From an uncultured Pseudomonadota bacterium (GTDB lineage: Bacteria > Pseudomonadota > Gammaproteobacteria > Steroidobacterales > Woeseiaceae), in contig CAJXJW010000003.1 of the NCBI GenBank assembly GCA_913055625.1, forward strand, positions 1-64,000: a stretch of DNA of 64,000 nt, in the 5' to 3' direction. The translations under genes and the position numbers were made by a program. This document shows positions 17,658-26,926 of this stretch, piece by piece. The notes under the pieces are model-generated. The model did no database searches. It was not told where the DNA came from and was given only the letters and a program-made list of their open reading frames with translations. Position 1 is the stretch's first letter. Each line of letters opens with the position of its first letter.

Positions 17658-19823
17658 TTAATCCACGTTCACGCTGTGCATGACCGCTACGTCGGCACTG
17701 CTTCCGGCGTCGTGACAGATCGTGCAGGTCTCCTGGATGACCGGTCCCGGGCTCCCACCCGCGCCACAGACATCCACGCGCACGCGGATCGTCCCGTCGT
17801 CCGCCTGGCAGGCGTCGAACGACCCGCCGTTCTGCTCCATGTGCGCCCGGGCCGTTTCGCTCGTATGGCAGGCGCCGCATGCCGAGGCATTCGGTGTAAC
17901 CCGAATGTTGTTGGACGGGTCGTCCAGGTCGCCGCCGGCATCAAAGCTGCTGGCCAGGACGCCGCTGTCCGGCGCGAGCGGGTAGAAGCCGTCGTCGGTA
18001 TGGCAGGCGACGCAGTTGCTCGAGCGCTGCGGATAACGCAGGCCGTCAGCCGTGTGCACTTCGTGAATGAACTTCTTGAAGTCGATGACACCGCCAATGC
18101 CACCGTGCAGGCCCACCGCCGCCGGGTCGTGGCACATGACACAGACCTGCAGATTGTTGGTCTGGTCGCCGTGGATGGCCAGCCGCTTGTGGCAATCGTT
18201 GCAGCGTTCGATATCGGCATTCATGCGCCGCGGCGTCGGGTTGGCCGGGTCGTCAGTGATGCCGAAGAACTCGTGCGTATTGTCCGGCCGCACGATGCCG
18301 ATCGGCTTGTCGATCCTGCCCGCAAACACGAGGCCGCCCGACCCCTCGGTGCCGAGCGGAATTCTTGCCAACGACATCGAGTACGTGAAGTCGCCATTGT
18401 CGGTGGCCTGCAGATCACCACCGACGATCGAATAGACCTCTGTCTGCGCCGCATGGCCGTCCAGCTGGCCCACGTTTTCGTAGTCCGTGGTCTCCCAGGC
18501 CATGTAGAACCTCAGGTGGCTGACGCCGCTCGAAAACTGAGGATCGTTGGCCAGGTCGTAGGGTGCGTCGCCATTGGTCGGATCGGTGACAGAGAACGTG
18601 ACCATGGGTTCTGTACCGGGCCCGAGAAAATCGATCGCGAGGATGTTCAGGCTGTAGCTGGCCGCGTCGAGTTCAGCCTCCAGCAGGTGCTTCTGGTACG
18701 CACCAAGCCCGCCCGTCGTATCCGGATCATGGCAGGTCGAGCAACGGTCGTTGCCCGACGGCCCGCCCGCGTGGCCAGCGCCGGTCGTGAAATCCACGTC
18801 GTCGTGGCAGGCGCCGCAGGCCTCCACCGTGGGTACCCGGTACCAGTTCGCGGCGTCAGGCGTTTCCGCATCGGCTTCGTCGTGGCAGGTCGTGCAGTTG
18901 CGTATGTCCTGCGGATGCGCAACATCGCCGTAACAATGCGCTTCGTCGTTCCTGCCGTAGATGCAGTAGTCGTCGCCACCGACGACGCTAGGCAGACCGG
19001 CGCCACGATGAATCTTGTGGATCATGACCGTCAAATCCACGGTGTTGCCGCTGTTCGCGTCCGTCGTACCGGGGTTGTGGCAGGTCTGGCACTGGTCCAC
19101 TTCAACCCGCGCGCCGCCGTGCAATGCCAGGTTCTCGTGGCAGGCGTTGCAGGATTCGGTCTTCACGATGGTCCGCGAGAAAATGCCCTCCGTCGCGCCA
19201 TCAGACGGACGGAACGTATAGACGGGGTTCGCGACCGGCGCATAGCCGCGGATCTCGAACGTCACGCGGTGCGTCAGGGCCGGGTCGTAGGCCACCGGGA
19301 TCGGGTCGGTGACGTTCGCAACGTCCGTCGCAAACGTGTACGTGTACGCGCCGTTACCGGACGAATCCTCTTCCAGCGTGCCGCTGCTGCCACTTTCGGT
19401 GCCGGCCTGCGCCACCGAAGCCGTGCCGGGTCCGGCGCCGGGGTCCTCGATCGAATTGATGTAGCTCTGCCACGCGCTCGCATTGCCGTCGGTGCCCGGC
19501 ACCAGTTTGGCCACCGTAAAGCTGATCGCGTCCGCCGGGAGGTTCCGGACCGGGGCGCCGTTCTGATCGAACAGCGTGAACGTGACGACCGGCGGGCTCG
19601 CGATGGTGACGCCGGTGATCTCGGCGACAATCTCTTCCGCGGCCGCGATGTCGACGCCCGACGGCGGGCCCGGCGGCCCCGGCGGGCCGGGCGGGCCCGC
19701 CGGTCCTGTCTCACCGTCATCGCCTTCGCAGGCGCCGAGCAACAGGGCCATGCAAACGAGTCCGGCAAGCGTCGCCGTGCGCGAGTGTTCGTTGCGGCCG
19801 AGGAAGGAGACGGTGCTCATCAT
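17658..19823 (-). CDS. OmcA/MtrC-family surface decaheme lipoprotein with collagen-like stalk, EET locus 1
   Basis: The 721-residue protein starts at ATG 19823 (a second ATG is adjacent at 19820), behind a GAAGAG ribosome site. A lipobox (LLLGAC, Cys32) is followed directly by Gly-Pro-Pro repeats (residues 38-54). Ten hemes fall in two groups of five: Cys 225, 245, 310, 336, 361 and Cys 541, 561, 604, 649, 700. They are separated by beta-rich domains, as in the four-domain MtrC/OmcA fold. Extra cysteine pairs (287/297 and 672/686) could form disulfides. Such proteins sit on the cell surface, take electrons from the MtrB/DmsE conduit and reduce metals, electrodes or other extracellular acceptors. 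The acceptor here is unknown. A much longer open frame upstream has no signal peptide and was not used. Confidence 0.92.
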   Translation of the reverse strand: MMSTVSFLGRNEHSRTATLAGLVCMALLLGACEGDDGETGPAGPPGPPGPPGPPSGVDIAAAEEIVAEITGVTIASPPVVTFTLFDQNGAPVRNLPADAISFTVAKLVPGTDGNASAWQSYINSIEDPGAGPGTASVAQAGTESGSSGTLEEDSSGNGAYTYTFATDVANVTDPIPVAYDPALTHRVTFEIRGYAPVANPVYTFRPSDGATEGIFSRTIVKTESCNACHENLALHGGARVEVDQCQTCHNPGTTDANSGNTVDLTVMIHKIHRGAGLPSVVGGDDYCIYGRNDEAHCYGDVAHPQDIRNCTTCHDEADAETPDAANWYRVPTVEACGACHDDVDFTTGAGHAGGPSGNDRCSTCHDPDTTGGLGAYQKHLLEAELDAASYSLNILAIDFLGPGTEPMVTFSVTDPTNGDAPYDLANDPQFSSGVSHLRFYMAWETTDYENVGQLDGHAAQTEVYSIVGGDLQATDNGDFTYSMSLARIPLGTEGSGGLVFAGRIDKPIGIVRPDNTHEFFGITDDPANPTPRRMNADIERCNDCHKRLAIHGDQTNNLQVCVMCHDPAAVGLHGGIGGVIDFKKFIHEVHTADGLRYPQRSSNCVACHTDDGFYPLAPDSGVLASSFDAGGDLDDPSNNIRVTPNASACGACHTSETARAHMEQNGGSFDACQADDGTIRVRVDVCGAGGSPGPVIQETCTICHDAGSSADVAVMHSVNVD

Positions 19824-19997
19824 GCCGGTACTCTTCGTGTTCTTGTTTGCGCCGCATAGTAATACGCCCGCGAGTGCGCTAGCAAACGCCGCCACGCGCG
19901 TTCTCAAGTAGACGGACGACAGGGCGATTCGTTCCGTTTGGCCGAAACCCCGCGTTCTGTTAGCCTCTGCCGGACCTGTAGGCCCGGTGCTGGAAAC

Positions 19998-20645
19998 ATG
20001 GTCGAAAAGAACGAGAAAGAACAGACCGAAGGCCGCCTGCAACGTCTCTGGCGGAAACCGAAGTACTGGTGGCTGCTCGGCATACCGGTCGGTGCCTGGG
20101 GCATGTTCGTCATCGGCCTCGCGTCGATGGTCGGCTTCGAAGTCATGATCCACGAGACCGGCACCGAGAAGTTCTGCGCCGGCGCCTGCCATTCGATGGA
20201 AGCGTTCACGGCCCCCGAGTACCGCGACTCCATTCACTACACCAGTGCCAGCGGCGTCCAGGCGACCTGCTCCGACTGCCACATCCCGCACGTCTACCCG
20301 CAGAAACTCTGGGTCAAGGCCACGAGCGGCACGCGTGACATCATCGGCGAGATTCGGGGCATCATTGATACCCGCGAGGAGTACGAAGCGAAACGGCAGC
20401 ACATGGCGGAGCGCGTCTGGGCGACCATGAAGGAAACCGACTCGCGCGAATGCCGCTACTGCCACAACGCCGAGGTGTTCGATATCTCGGCGCAAAGCGA
20501 ATTCGCAGCGCGCGCACACGAGCAGGGCCCGGCACAAGGCAAGACCTGTATCGACTGCCACAAGGGCATCGCGCATCTCTCGCCCGACGAGGCCGCCGTG
20601 AAGTTCGCCACCTCCGTTCCGGGCGCCGACACGGGCGCGGACTAG
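19998..20645 (+). CDS. NapC/NirT-family tetraheme quinol dehydrogenase with an atypical first heme site, EET locus 1
   Basis: The 215-residue protein has one N-terminal membrane helix (residues 25-47: WWLLGIPVGAWGMFVIGLAS) and a periplasmic heme domain. Three canonical heme sites are visible (CSDCH at 91, CRYCH at 152, CIDCH at 184). The first site reads C60-AGA-C64-H65, with three residues rather than two between the cysteines. NapC/CymA proteins oxidise menaquinol or ubiquinol and hand electrons to periplasmic cytochromes. The gene is divergent from the OmcA/MtrC operon across 174 bases and is the obvious quinone entry point for locus 1. The start at 19998 was chosen over an upstream ATG because it places a short charged tail before the helix. 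Its end overlaps the convergent TonB receptor by four bases. Confidence 0.9.
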   Translation: MVEKNEKEQTEGRLQRLWRKPKYWWLLGIPVGAWGMFVIGLASMVGFEVMIHETGTEKFCAGACHSMEAFTAPEYRDSIHYTSASGVQATCSDCHIPHVYPQKLWVKATSGTRDIIGEIRGIIDTREEYEAKRQHMAERVWATMKETDSRECRYCHNAEVFDISAQSEFAARAHEQGPAQGKTCIDCHKGIAHLSPDEAAVKFATSVPGADTGAD

Positions 20646-22741
20646 AACTCCAGCGTCAGCCGCAGACCGTAGGTTCGCGGTGGCTCCAGGAACGCATCGG
20701 CGTACGGTCCGAATTGGCCGGTCGTGGTTGCGGCAAGCACCGGCACGTTTTCGATGTTGCGGATCCAGGCGCCCAGCGTCCAGCCGTTGTCGTCGATGTA
20801 CGTGAGCGACGCATCAGACTTGAAGTAGTCCCCCTGCTGCGTGCCGCGCGCGTGGTTGAACGTGCCCCAGAAATCCGCTTCGAAGCGCGTCTCGGCGCGC
20901 GCACGGATGATGCCCTGCGCAATGCGGAAGTCGTGCTGGTACCCCGCCGAGACAGTCCACTCCGGCGCATACTGCAGCTGGTAGCCGCTGAAATCCCGCC
21001 GCGGCTCGCCGATGTTGATACCGTCCGGCACGAGGAAATCAACGTACTCCGCGTGCAGGTAGCCCACGGAGAAATTGACGCGGTCGACCTCCGTCAACTG
21101 CAGCAGCACGTCGAGTTGGTCACCGTAGACCTCGACCTCTTGCGCGTTGAACGTCGTCAGCAATGCCGTGTTCAGGTTGAACGACTGCACGAGCATGTTC
21201 TCGTAGTCGTAGAAGAAGATCTCGTTGTTCACCTGCAGGTGCCCGTCCAGCAGGCGCGACTTCACACCGATCGTGTAGGCCATCAGGTCCGCCGACGTGA
21301 CGTGATTGCTCTGCTCGGGTGTACTGGGAAACAGGTTGTAGGTGCCGGGCTGGTAGCCCGTCTGCGCCGTGGCGTACAGCATCGCCTCGTCGCTCACGGC
21401 GTACTGCGCACCGATCTTCCAGTCCAGCCCGTCGAAGTCCTGGTCGGCTTCAAAAGGCACGCCGAACGCGGTCAGCCCCTCGCCCTCGCGCTCGTCATCG
21501 CTGTAGCGGCCGCCAACCGTCACGTTCAGCGCATCGGTGATGGCATACGTCAGCTCGCCGAATGCCGCGATACCGGCGAGCCGGTTGTGCAGGACGTTTG
21601 CGAGCGGAAACCCACCCACTATGAACTGCCCGTCACCGGTCGTGCGATAGGCATAGAGGCCCGCCAGCCATTGCAGCCGCCGGCCCTCTTCGTTCGCGAG
21701 CCGCAGCTCGTGCGTGGCCTGGTTGTAGTTGCTGGACAGGAAAGCCGGGATGTCCTCCAGCCAGTAATTGCCCTCCCACTCGAGACGAACGTAGGACGGG
21801 ATATACGTCAGCGTCGCACCATCGAAGGACCAGTCGATCTGCGCACCGGCATTGAACTGCTCGTAGTCCTGTTCCCCGGCACCCGGTGCGTCCGGCGAAA
21901 TGGCGTCGTTCCACGGGTCGTCGGAATCGAAACTGTTCGGGTCGCCGTCGAAGTTGCCGTCGTTGTAGCCGCGCCGGACGAGGTTCGGCGAATGACCGTC
22001 CTTGTTCGCCCCGTGCGCCCAGGCATAGATCTCCAGCGCGTCAGCCGGCGCGTACACGGCCGACAGGCGCACTGCGTAGTCGTCCTTCGAGTCGGCACCC
22101 GTGGCCAGGTAACCATCGCGCCGGATGACGTCGAACGCACCGCGCAGCGCAAGCGCGTCCGTCAGCGGCAGGTTCTGCACAAACGTGCCGTGCAGCAACG
22201 AGTCACTCCCGGCTTCGAGCAGCGCCCGTGAATACAGCGTATCGCCAGGCCGATTGAACGAGACGTTTACCGTGCCGCCGAGAGCGCCCCGACCGTACAG
22301 CGTGCCCTGCGGCCCCGGCAACACCTCTAGCCGCTCGATGTCGAACAGCCCCACGCTCGTAGCCTCGCGCGGGATATAGACACCGTTGAAATTGAACGCG
22401 GTCGGCGGTTCGATGTTCGGCAGGTCGAGCGTCGACCCGACGCCGCGGATGTAGATCTCGGTGGACGCATTCTCGGCCTGGAAACGCACGGAAGGCACCA
22501 GGTTCTGTGCCTCGCGAATGTCGGTCACGCCCGCCGCCACGAGCGAATCGCCGGACAGCGCGGTGACGGCCGCCGGCGTGCGCTGCAGGTTTTCGCGCTG
22601 CTTGCGCGCGGTGACGACGATCTCTTCCAGTTTCGACGCCGCATCCTGCGTCTCGACATCGGCGTTCGACGCCGCACTCAACGTCACCAGCGCACACAGC
22701 ACGAAGACGGCCCGAGCGCAGCGATTGCACGATCTATTCAT
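20642..22741 (-). CDS. TonB-dependent outer-membrane receptor
   Basis: The 699-residue protein starts at ATG 22741 behind AGAAGGGTAACA. It has a signal peptide ending near LSAASNAD, then the plug domain with the TonB-box-like start KLEEIVVTARKQRENLQRTP, IYIRGVG, and the conserved IERLEVLPGPQGTLYGRGA. A 22-stranded barrel follows, closing with TYGLRLTLEF. The family imports siderophores, heme, vitamin B12 or oligosaccharides. The sequence is of the type common in environmental proteobacteria with unknown ligands. It converges on NapC and diverges from the cytochrome b/molybdoenzyme operon, with no regulator or TonB gene nearby, so no substrate is proposed. Confidence 0.92.
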   Translation of the reverse strand: MNRSCNRCARAVFVLCALVTLSAASNADVETQDAASKLEEIVVTARKQRENLQRTPAAVTALSGDSLVAAGVTDIREAQNLVPSVRFQAENASTEIYIRGVGSTLDLPNIEPPTAFNFNGVYIPREATSVGLFDIERLEVLPGPQGTLYGRGALGGTVNVSFNRPGDTLYSRALLEAGSDSLLHGTFVQNLPLTDALALRGAFDVIRRDGYLATGADSKDDYAVRLSAVYAPADALEIYAWAHGANKDGHSPNLVRRGYNDGNFDGDPNSFDSDDPWNDAISPDAPGAGEQDYEQFNAGAQIDWSFDGATLTYIPSYVRLEWEGNYWLEDIPAFLSSNYNQATHELRLANEEGRRLQWLAGLYAYRTTGDGQFIVGGFPLANVLHNRLAGIAAFGELTYAITDALNVTVGGRYSDDEREGEGLTAFGVPFEADQDFDGLDWKIGAQYAVSDEAMLYATAQTGYQPGTYNLFPSTPEQSNHVTSADLMAYTIGVKSRLLDGHLQVNNEIFFYDYENMLVQSFNLNTALLTTFNAQEVEVYGDQLDVLLQLTEVDRVNFSVGYLHAEYVDFLVPDGINIGEPRRDFSGYQLQYAPEWTVSAGYQHDFRIAQGIIRARAETRFEADFWGTFNHARGTQQGDYFKSDASLTYIDDNGWTLGAWIRNIENVPVLAATTTGQFGPYADAFLEPPRTYGLRLTLEF

Positions 22742-22884
22742 TGTTACCCTTCTGTTTGCATCGCCCGGATCTGCCACCGGGAGTTGCCGTTTGCGGTCAG
22801 CAGCGCTAGATTACCCGCACAACAATATCAATACATGCTGGCGGCGCGCGTCACTTACGCCGCTCTCCTCGGGAGGGATGCAGC

Positions 22885-23739
22885 GTGAGCACGAGCAGCG
22901 ATTCTGGCCTGAACTTCTTCGCTTACGCCAGAAACTTCTTCAGCAACGACTTTCTCCCGCAGCAGGTGACCTGGGCGTTTGCCCTCCTCCTGCTCTCGCT
23001 CGTCGCGGTGATGGCCGGGCTGGTCCTCGTCCGCCGTGCGTTCGGCATGCCGCGCCACAGCACGACGGGTGCCCTGCCGCCGTCGGAGGTCGTTACCGTC
23101 GAGCGTTACGAAATCGGCGCCCGGCTGTGGCACCTGGGCCTCGCCGGCATGATGCTCGCCCTGTGGATCTCGGGCGCCGCGTTCTATTCGCCCGGCATCG
23201 TTCCCGGCCCGGTGCCCATCATCGGCATGAGCTGGCTCTGGGTGCATCTCATCATGGCTGCCATGTTCATGGCCGGTCTCCTCGTGCACGTCATCAAGGC
23301 GCCGCTGATCGGCTGGCGCACGATGGTGTTCGACCGCGGCGACTGGAAGCAACTCGTCGCCACTACCCGCTACTACCTCGGCCTGCCACACGAAATTCCG
23401 AAGCTCGGCAAGTACGCGGTCTCGAGCAAGGTGTTTCATGTCCTGCTCATCGTACTCACGGTGGTCATGATCGTGACGGGCATCAGCCTCACGATGGGCA
23501 CGCTCGGCTGGTCGGACGTGGACCAGGAGTGGCAGCGCAAGCAGCGGTTGCTGCACGACATCGGGTCCTGGAGCTTCCTGGCCCTGATCGCCGGCCACGT
23601 GTTCTGGCAATTCCTGAAGAGCCGGTCCCAGATGAAGGCGATGGTCACCGGCACGATCGATGCCGAGACGTTCAGCGAGCATCACGACTGGGATCGCTGG
23701 AAGCCTGACGTGATCGAAACCAGGACGGGAAAGGATTAG
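22885..23739 (+). CDS. Di-heme-type membrane cytochrome b, partner of the molybdoenzyme
   Basis: The 284-residue membrane protein starts with GTG at 22885 behind GGGAGGG. Its hydrophobic segments are near residues 28-48, 80-100, 112-132, 184-205 and 225-243. Possible heme-ligand histidines lie in RLWHLGLAG, WVHLIMAAM, LLVHVIKAP, KVFHVLLIV, LLHDIGSW and IAGHVFW. This resembles the gamma subunits of formate dehydrogenases and the b-type subunits of hydrogenases, which exchange electrons between a periplasmic enzyme and the quinone pool. It sits seven bases before the exported molybdoenzyme gene, so it is probably that enzyme's membrane anchor and quinone link. The exact number of hemes is not certain. 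Confidence 0.82.
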   Translation: MSTSSDSGLNFFAYARNFFSNDFLPQQVTWAFALLLLSLVAVMAGLVLVRRAFGMPRHSTTGALPPSEVVTVERYEIGARLWHLGLAGMMLALWISGAAFYSPGIVPGPVPIIGMSWLWVHLIMAAMFMAGLLVHVIKAPLIGWRTMVFDRGDWKQLVATTRYYLGLPHEIPKLGKYAVSSKVFHVLLIVLTVVMIVTGISLTMGTLGWSDVDQEWQRKQRLLHDIGSWSFLALIAGHVFWQFLKSRSQMKAMVTGTIDAETFSEHHDWDRWKPDVIETRTGKD

Positions 23740-23746
23740 AGCGACG

Positions 23747-26700
23747 ATGGACGACAAGACCCGCAAAGAAAACGACGAGCCGGCTTCCACTTCCCGCCGA
23801 TCGTTCCTGACCGGCGCAGCCGGCGTCGGCGTCGCTGCCGTCGGCATCGGCGGCGCGAAGGTTGCGCTCGACGAAGCAAGGAAGGAACCGACTGCCGAAG
23901 CGTTGCGTGCGCCGGAAGCCGATTCACTCTCGGACATCACGCTGGAGGTCAACGGCAAGAGCGTGAACGTGTCCGTGCCCGACCACCGGTCGCTGCTGCT
24001 CGTCCTGCGCGAGGACCTGGGCCTGACTGGCACCAAGAAGGGCTGCAACCTGGGGGAGTGCGGCGCGTGCACCATCCTCGAGAACGGCAAACCCGTCTAC
24101 GCCTGCCTCAAGCTCGCCAAGGATGCCGTCGGCAGCCAGATCACGACCATCGAAGGGCTGGAAACTGAAGGCCGCCTGCACCCGCTGCAACAGGCGTTCA
24201 TCGACCACGCGGGAAGCCAGTGCGGCTTCTGCTCCCCGGCGATGATCATGAGCGGTGCCGGCCTGCTGCTCGAGAACCCGAATCCGACGCCGGAGGAAGT
24301 ACGCACCGCCATTTCGGGCGTCATCTGCCGCTGCGGCAATTATCCCCACGAAGTCGACGCGATCCTGGCCGCGGCGAAGACGCCGACCGGAACGGTAGCC
24401 GCCGCTGCCGCGGGCGCCACAGCCTACATGCCGCGAACCACCGGGCAGAACAAGCCGTATCCCCGGAACGAGATCGATCCGCGCGTCGAGATCAAGCGGG
24501 TCGACGACACCGAGAACCTGGCCGCCCTCCACCGGCCGGTGAAGCCGCTGGACGGCTACGCGAAAGCGACCGGCCGCGCGCGGTATTCCGGCGACATCGG
24601 CTTCCATTCCGACGACCCGCTGCGCGACCCGCTGTGCGCGAAGGCGCTGCGCTGCCCGCATGCGCACGCGCAGGTCGTGAGCTTCGATGACAGCAAGGCC
24701 CGCGCACTGCCGGGTGTCCGGGCGATCGTCTCGTTCAAGGATGTCGTCGAATCCGAGCGGCGCCAGCGGGCCTTCCTGTCCGGCCACGCCCGCTTCGTCG
24801 GCGAGGCCATCGCCGTGGTGGCGGCCGACACGCAGGATATTGCGCAGCAGGCGCTGGAACTGATCGACGTCCGCTGGAAGGTGCTCGAGACGTTCGGCGA
24901 TGCCGAAGAGAACCTGCGGACGGACAATCGGCAGATTCACGCCACCGGCAGCGTCTGCGGCTTCGGCGGTTCGCAGCCGGCCGACGTGCCGACCTGGGAG
25001 GCGCGCGTCGGCGACCTCAACGCCGGCTTCGCGGAGGCCGACCACATCATCGAGGGGCGCTACGCGATGGGCCGGCAGGTCACGCTGCCGATCGAGACGC
25101 ACGTCTGCACCGCACTGTGGAAGGGCGACGACCTGCACCTGTGGGACTGCCAGCAGAGCGTGTTCGCGGCCCGCACGACCATCGCCGACACGCTGGACAT
25201 GCCGGAGGAAAAAGTTCACATCTACGCCGACTACATCGGCGGCGGCTTCGGCGGCAAGTGCCTCGACTATCCGGACGAAGACCTCTACCAGTTGTACGCC
25301 GCGATCCTCGCGAAGAAGACCGGCAAGGCGGTGCGCTACGAGTTCACGCTGAGCGAGGAAATGGCTGCCGGCGACAGTCGTCACCCGTTCATCTTCGAAA
25401 CGAAGTGGGGCGTCAAGAACGACGGCACGATTACGGCCCAGTACTGGAACGTGATCGCCGATACCGGTGGTTACGGGTCCTCGGGACCCGCGGTCGTGCT
25501 GATCGCCTGCCTGCGGCTCGTCGGCGCCTACCGTACGCCGAACTACACGGTGGAGGCCTACGGCGTCTACACGAACAACCAGGTCGGCGGCGAATTCCGT
25601 GGCTTCGGCGGCCTTCAGGGAACAGTCGCGCAGGAACTGCACGCGGACAAGGTCGCGCACGAACTCGGCCTCGACCCGATGGAGTTCCGGCTGAAGAACA
25701 CGAAGCGCCCCGGCGACCTGATCAACAATGACGACCCGTTCGGCTACGCGGACATCGACTCGACCGTGCGCCTCGCCGCGGAGCGCATCGGCTGGGAGAA
25801 CTGGCAGCCGCCGTCCGCGAAGACCGGTTACAAGCGCCGCGGGCTCGGCATGATGCAGGGCCCGATGCCGAGCGGTCGCGAAGCGAGCGACGGGCTCGTC
25901 TGGATTGATCGCAACGGCACGGTGCACGTCCGGCTCGGTGCCGGCAACCTCGGCAATCTCGCGCACACCGGCATGTCTGTGATCGTGTCCGAGGTACTCG
26001 GCGTACCGGTCGAAGACATGCGCGTGACCTGGGCGAACTCCGATCGTGACGCCTGGACGTTCACCACCGACTCGTCGCGCACGGTACCCTGCGACGGCAA
26101 GGCCGTGTACGGCGCCGCCAAGGACTGCGAACGACAGCTACTCGCGCTCGCCGCACAGCATTTCGGCGTCCCCGAGGGCGAGCTCGAAGTACGCGCCGGA
26201 ACGGTCGGCAAACGCGGCTCGGGCGAGTCCGTCGATTTCCGGACGCTCGCGCGACTGGCCGAGCCTCGCACCGAGTTCGACCCCTGGTGGGAGGAGACCG
26301 ATCAGAACCCGTGGTTCGACCAGAACACCGGCAAGATCGACCCCAAGCCGAAGATGGTGTGCACGGAATCGACGCAGAACGCCGCACGTCGCGCATTGGC
26401 CGAGGGCGGCGGCATCGTCGGCCTCGGTCGCTACGTGTACGACCTGACGACGAATGCCTGGGGCTCGTGCTTCGCCGAAGTCGAGGTCGACATGCGCACC
26501 GGCCAGGTCGACATCCTGAAACTCGTTGTTGCACACGACGTGGGCCGCGTGCTGTACCCGGCCGGCGCCGAGGGACAGATCCACGGCGGCGCGCTGCAGG
26601 GACTGGGCTACGCGATGACCGAGGACCTGCTCCTCGACCCGCATTCGCGTGCGGCCGTCAACACGTCCTTCCACGAGTACCGGCCGCCGACATCCCTGGA

Positions 26701-26926
26701 CTATCCCGAGATGGTGCCGATCCTGGTCGAGGCGCCGAGCCGCAGCGGCCCATTCGGCGCCAAGGGGCTGGGCGAAAGCCCGATCATGGGCCCGGCGCCC
26801 GCGATCGGCAATGCAATACTCAACGCCACCGGCGTGTTGTGCCCGCACATTCCCTACACGTGGGACCGGGTCCACGACACCCTGAAAGCCGCCGGAAAAC
26901 TCATGACCGGGGAAGCCAGCGCATGA
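23747..26926 (+). CDS. Tat-exported fused [2Fe-2S]/molybdopterin hydroxylase (xanthine oxidase family)
   Basis: The 1059-residue protein fuses what are normally two subunits. A twin-arginine signal (SRRSFLTGAAG, Arg17-Arg18) is followed by a two-cluster ferredoxin module: Cys100, 105, 108 and 120 for the plant-type [2Fe-2S], and Cys159, 162, 194 and 196 (QCGFC and CRCG) for the second. The molybdopterin domains begin near residue 250 (RPVKPLDGYAKATGRARYSG). They contain YIGGGFGGK, EFRGFGGLQG and, near the C terminus, FGAKGLGESPI with the likely active-site Glu. The organisation recalls periplasmic aldehyde oxidoreductase PaoABC, but with PaoA and PaoC joined. It overlaps the FAD subunit gene by four bases. 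The substrate (aldehyde, N-heterocycle or aromatic) cannot be read from sequence. Confidence 0.88.
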   Translation: MDDKTRKENDEPASTSRRSFLTGAAGVGVAAVGIGGAKVALDEARKEPTAEALRAPEADSLSDITLEVNGKSVNVSVPDHRSLLLVLREDLGLTGTKKGCNLGECGACTILENGKPVYACLKLAKDAVGSQITTIEGLETEGRLHPLQQAFIDHAGSQCGFCSPAMIMSGAGLLLENPNPTPEEVRTAISGVICRCGNYPHEVDAILAAAKTPTGTVAAAAAGATAYMPRTTGQNKPYPRNEIDPRVEIKRVDDTENLAALHRPVKPLDGYAKATGRARYSGDIGFHSDDPLRDPLCAKALRCPHAHAQVVSFDDSKARALPGVRAIVSFKDVVESERRQRAFLSGHARFVGEAIAVVAADTQDIAQQALELIDVRWKVLETFGDAEENLRTDNRQIHATGSVCGFGGSQPADVPTWEARVGDLNAGFAEADHIIEGRYAMGRQVTLPIETHVCTALWKGDDLHLWDCQQSVFAARTTIADTLDMPEEKVHIYADYIGGGFGGKCLDYPDEDLYQLYAAILAKKTGKAVRYEFTLSEEMAAGDSRHPFIFETKWGVKNDGTITAQYWNVIADTGGYGSSGPAVVLIACLRLVGAYRTPNYTVEAYGVYTNNQVGGEFRGFGGLQGTVAQELHADKVAHELGLDPMEFRLKNTKRPGDLINNDDPFGYADIDSTVRLAAERIGWENWQPPSAKTGYKRRGLGMMQGPMPSGREASDGLVWIDRNGTVHVRLGAGNLGNLAHTGMSVIVSEVLGVPVEDMRVTWANSDRDAWTFTTDSSRTVPCDGKAVYGAAKDCERQLLALAAQHFGVPEGELEVRAGTVGKRGSGESVDFRTLARLAEPRTEFDPWWEETDQNPWFDQNTGKIDPKPKMVCTESTQNAARRALAEGGGIVGLGRYVYDLTTNAWGSCFAEVEVDMRTGQVDILKLVVAHDVGRVLYPAGAEGQIHGGALQGLGYAMTEDLLLDPHSRAAVNTSFHEYRPPTSLDYPEMVPILVEAPSRSGPFGAKGLGESPIMGPAPAIGNAILNATGVLCPHIPYTWDRVHDTLKAAGKLMTGEASA

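Noticed and set aside
19660-19710. GGC/GGG-rich short repeats that look like a microsatellite
   Set aside because: They code for the Gly-Pro-Pro triplets of the surface lipoprotein, so they are a protein feature rather than a separate DNA repeat. The same holds near 49120-49180.
17358-19859. Long plus-strand open frame of more than 800 codons across the 18-heme and OmcA/MtrC genes
   Set aside because: It is the antisense of clearly coding cytochrome sequence. The product is Arg/Ala/Val-rich, has no domains and reflects high G+C at third positions.
20450-22231. Long plus-strand open frame over the TonB receptor gene
   Set aside because: The minus strand encodes a complete TonB-dependent receptor. 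The plus-strand product has no recognisable features and also runs through the end of NapC in the wrong frame.
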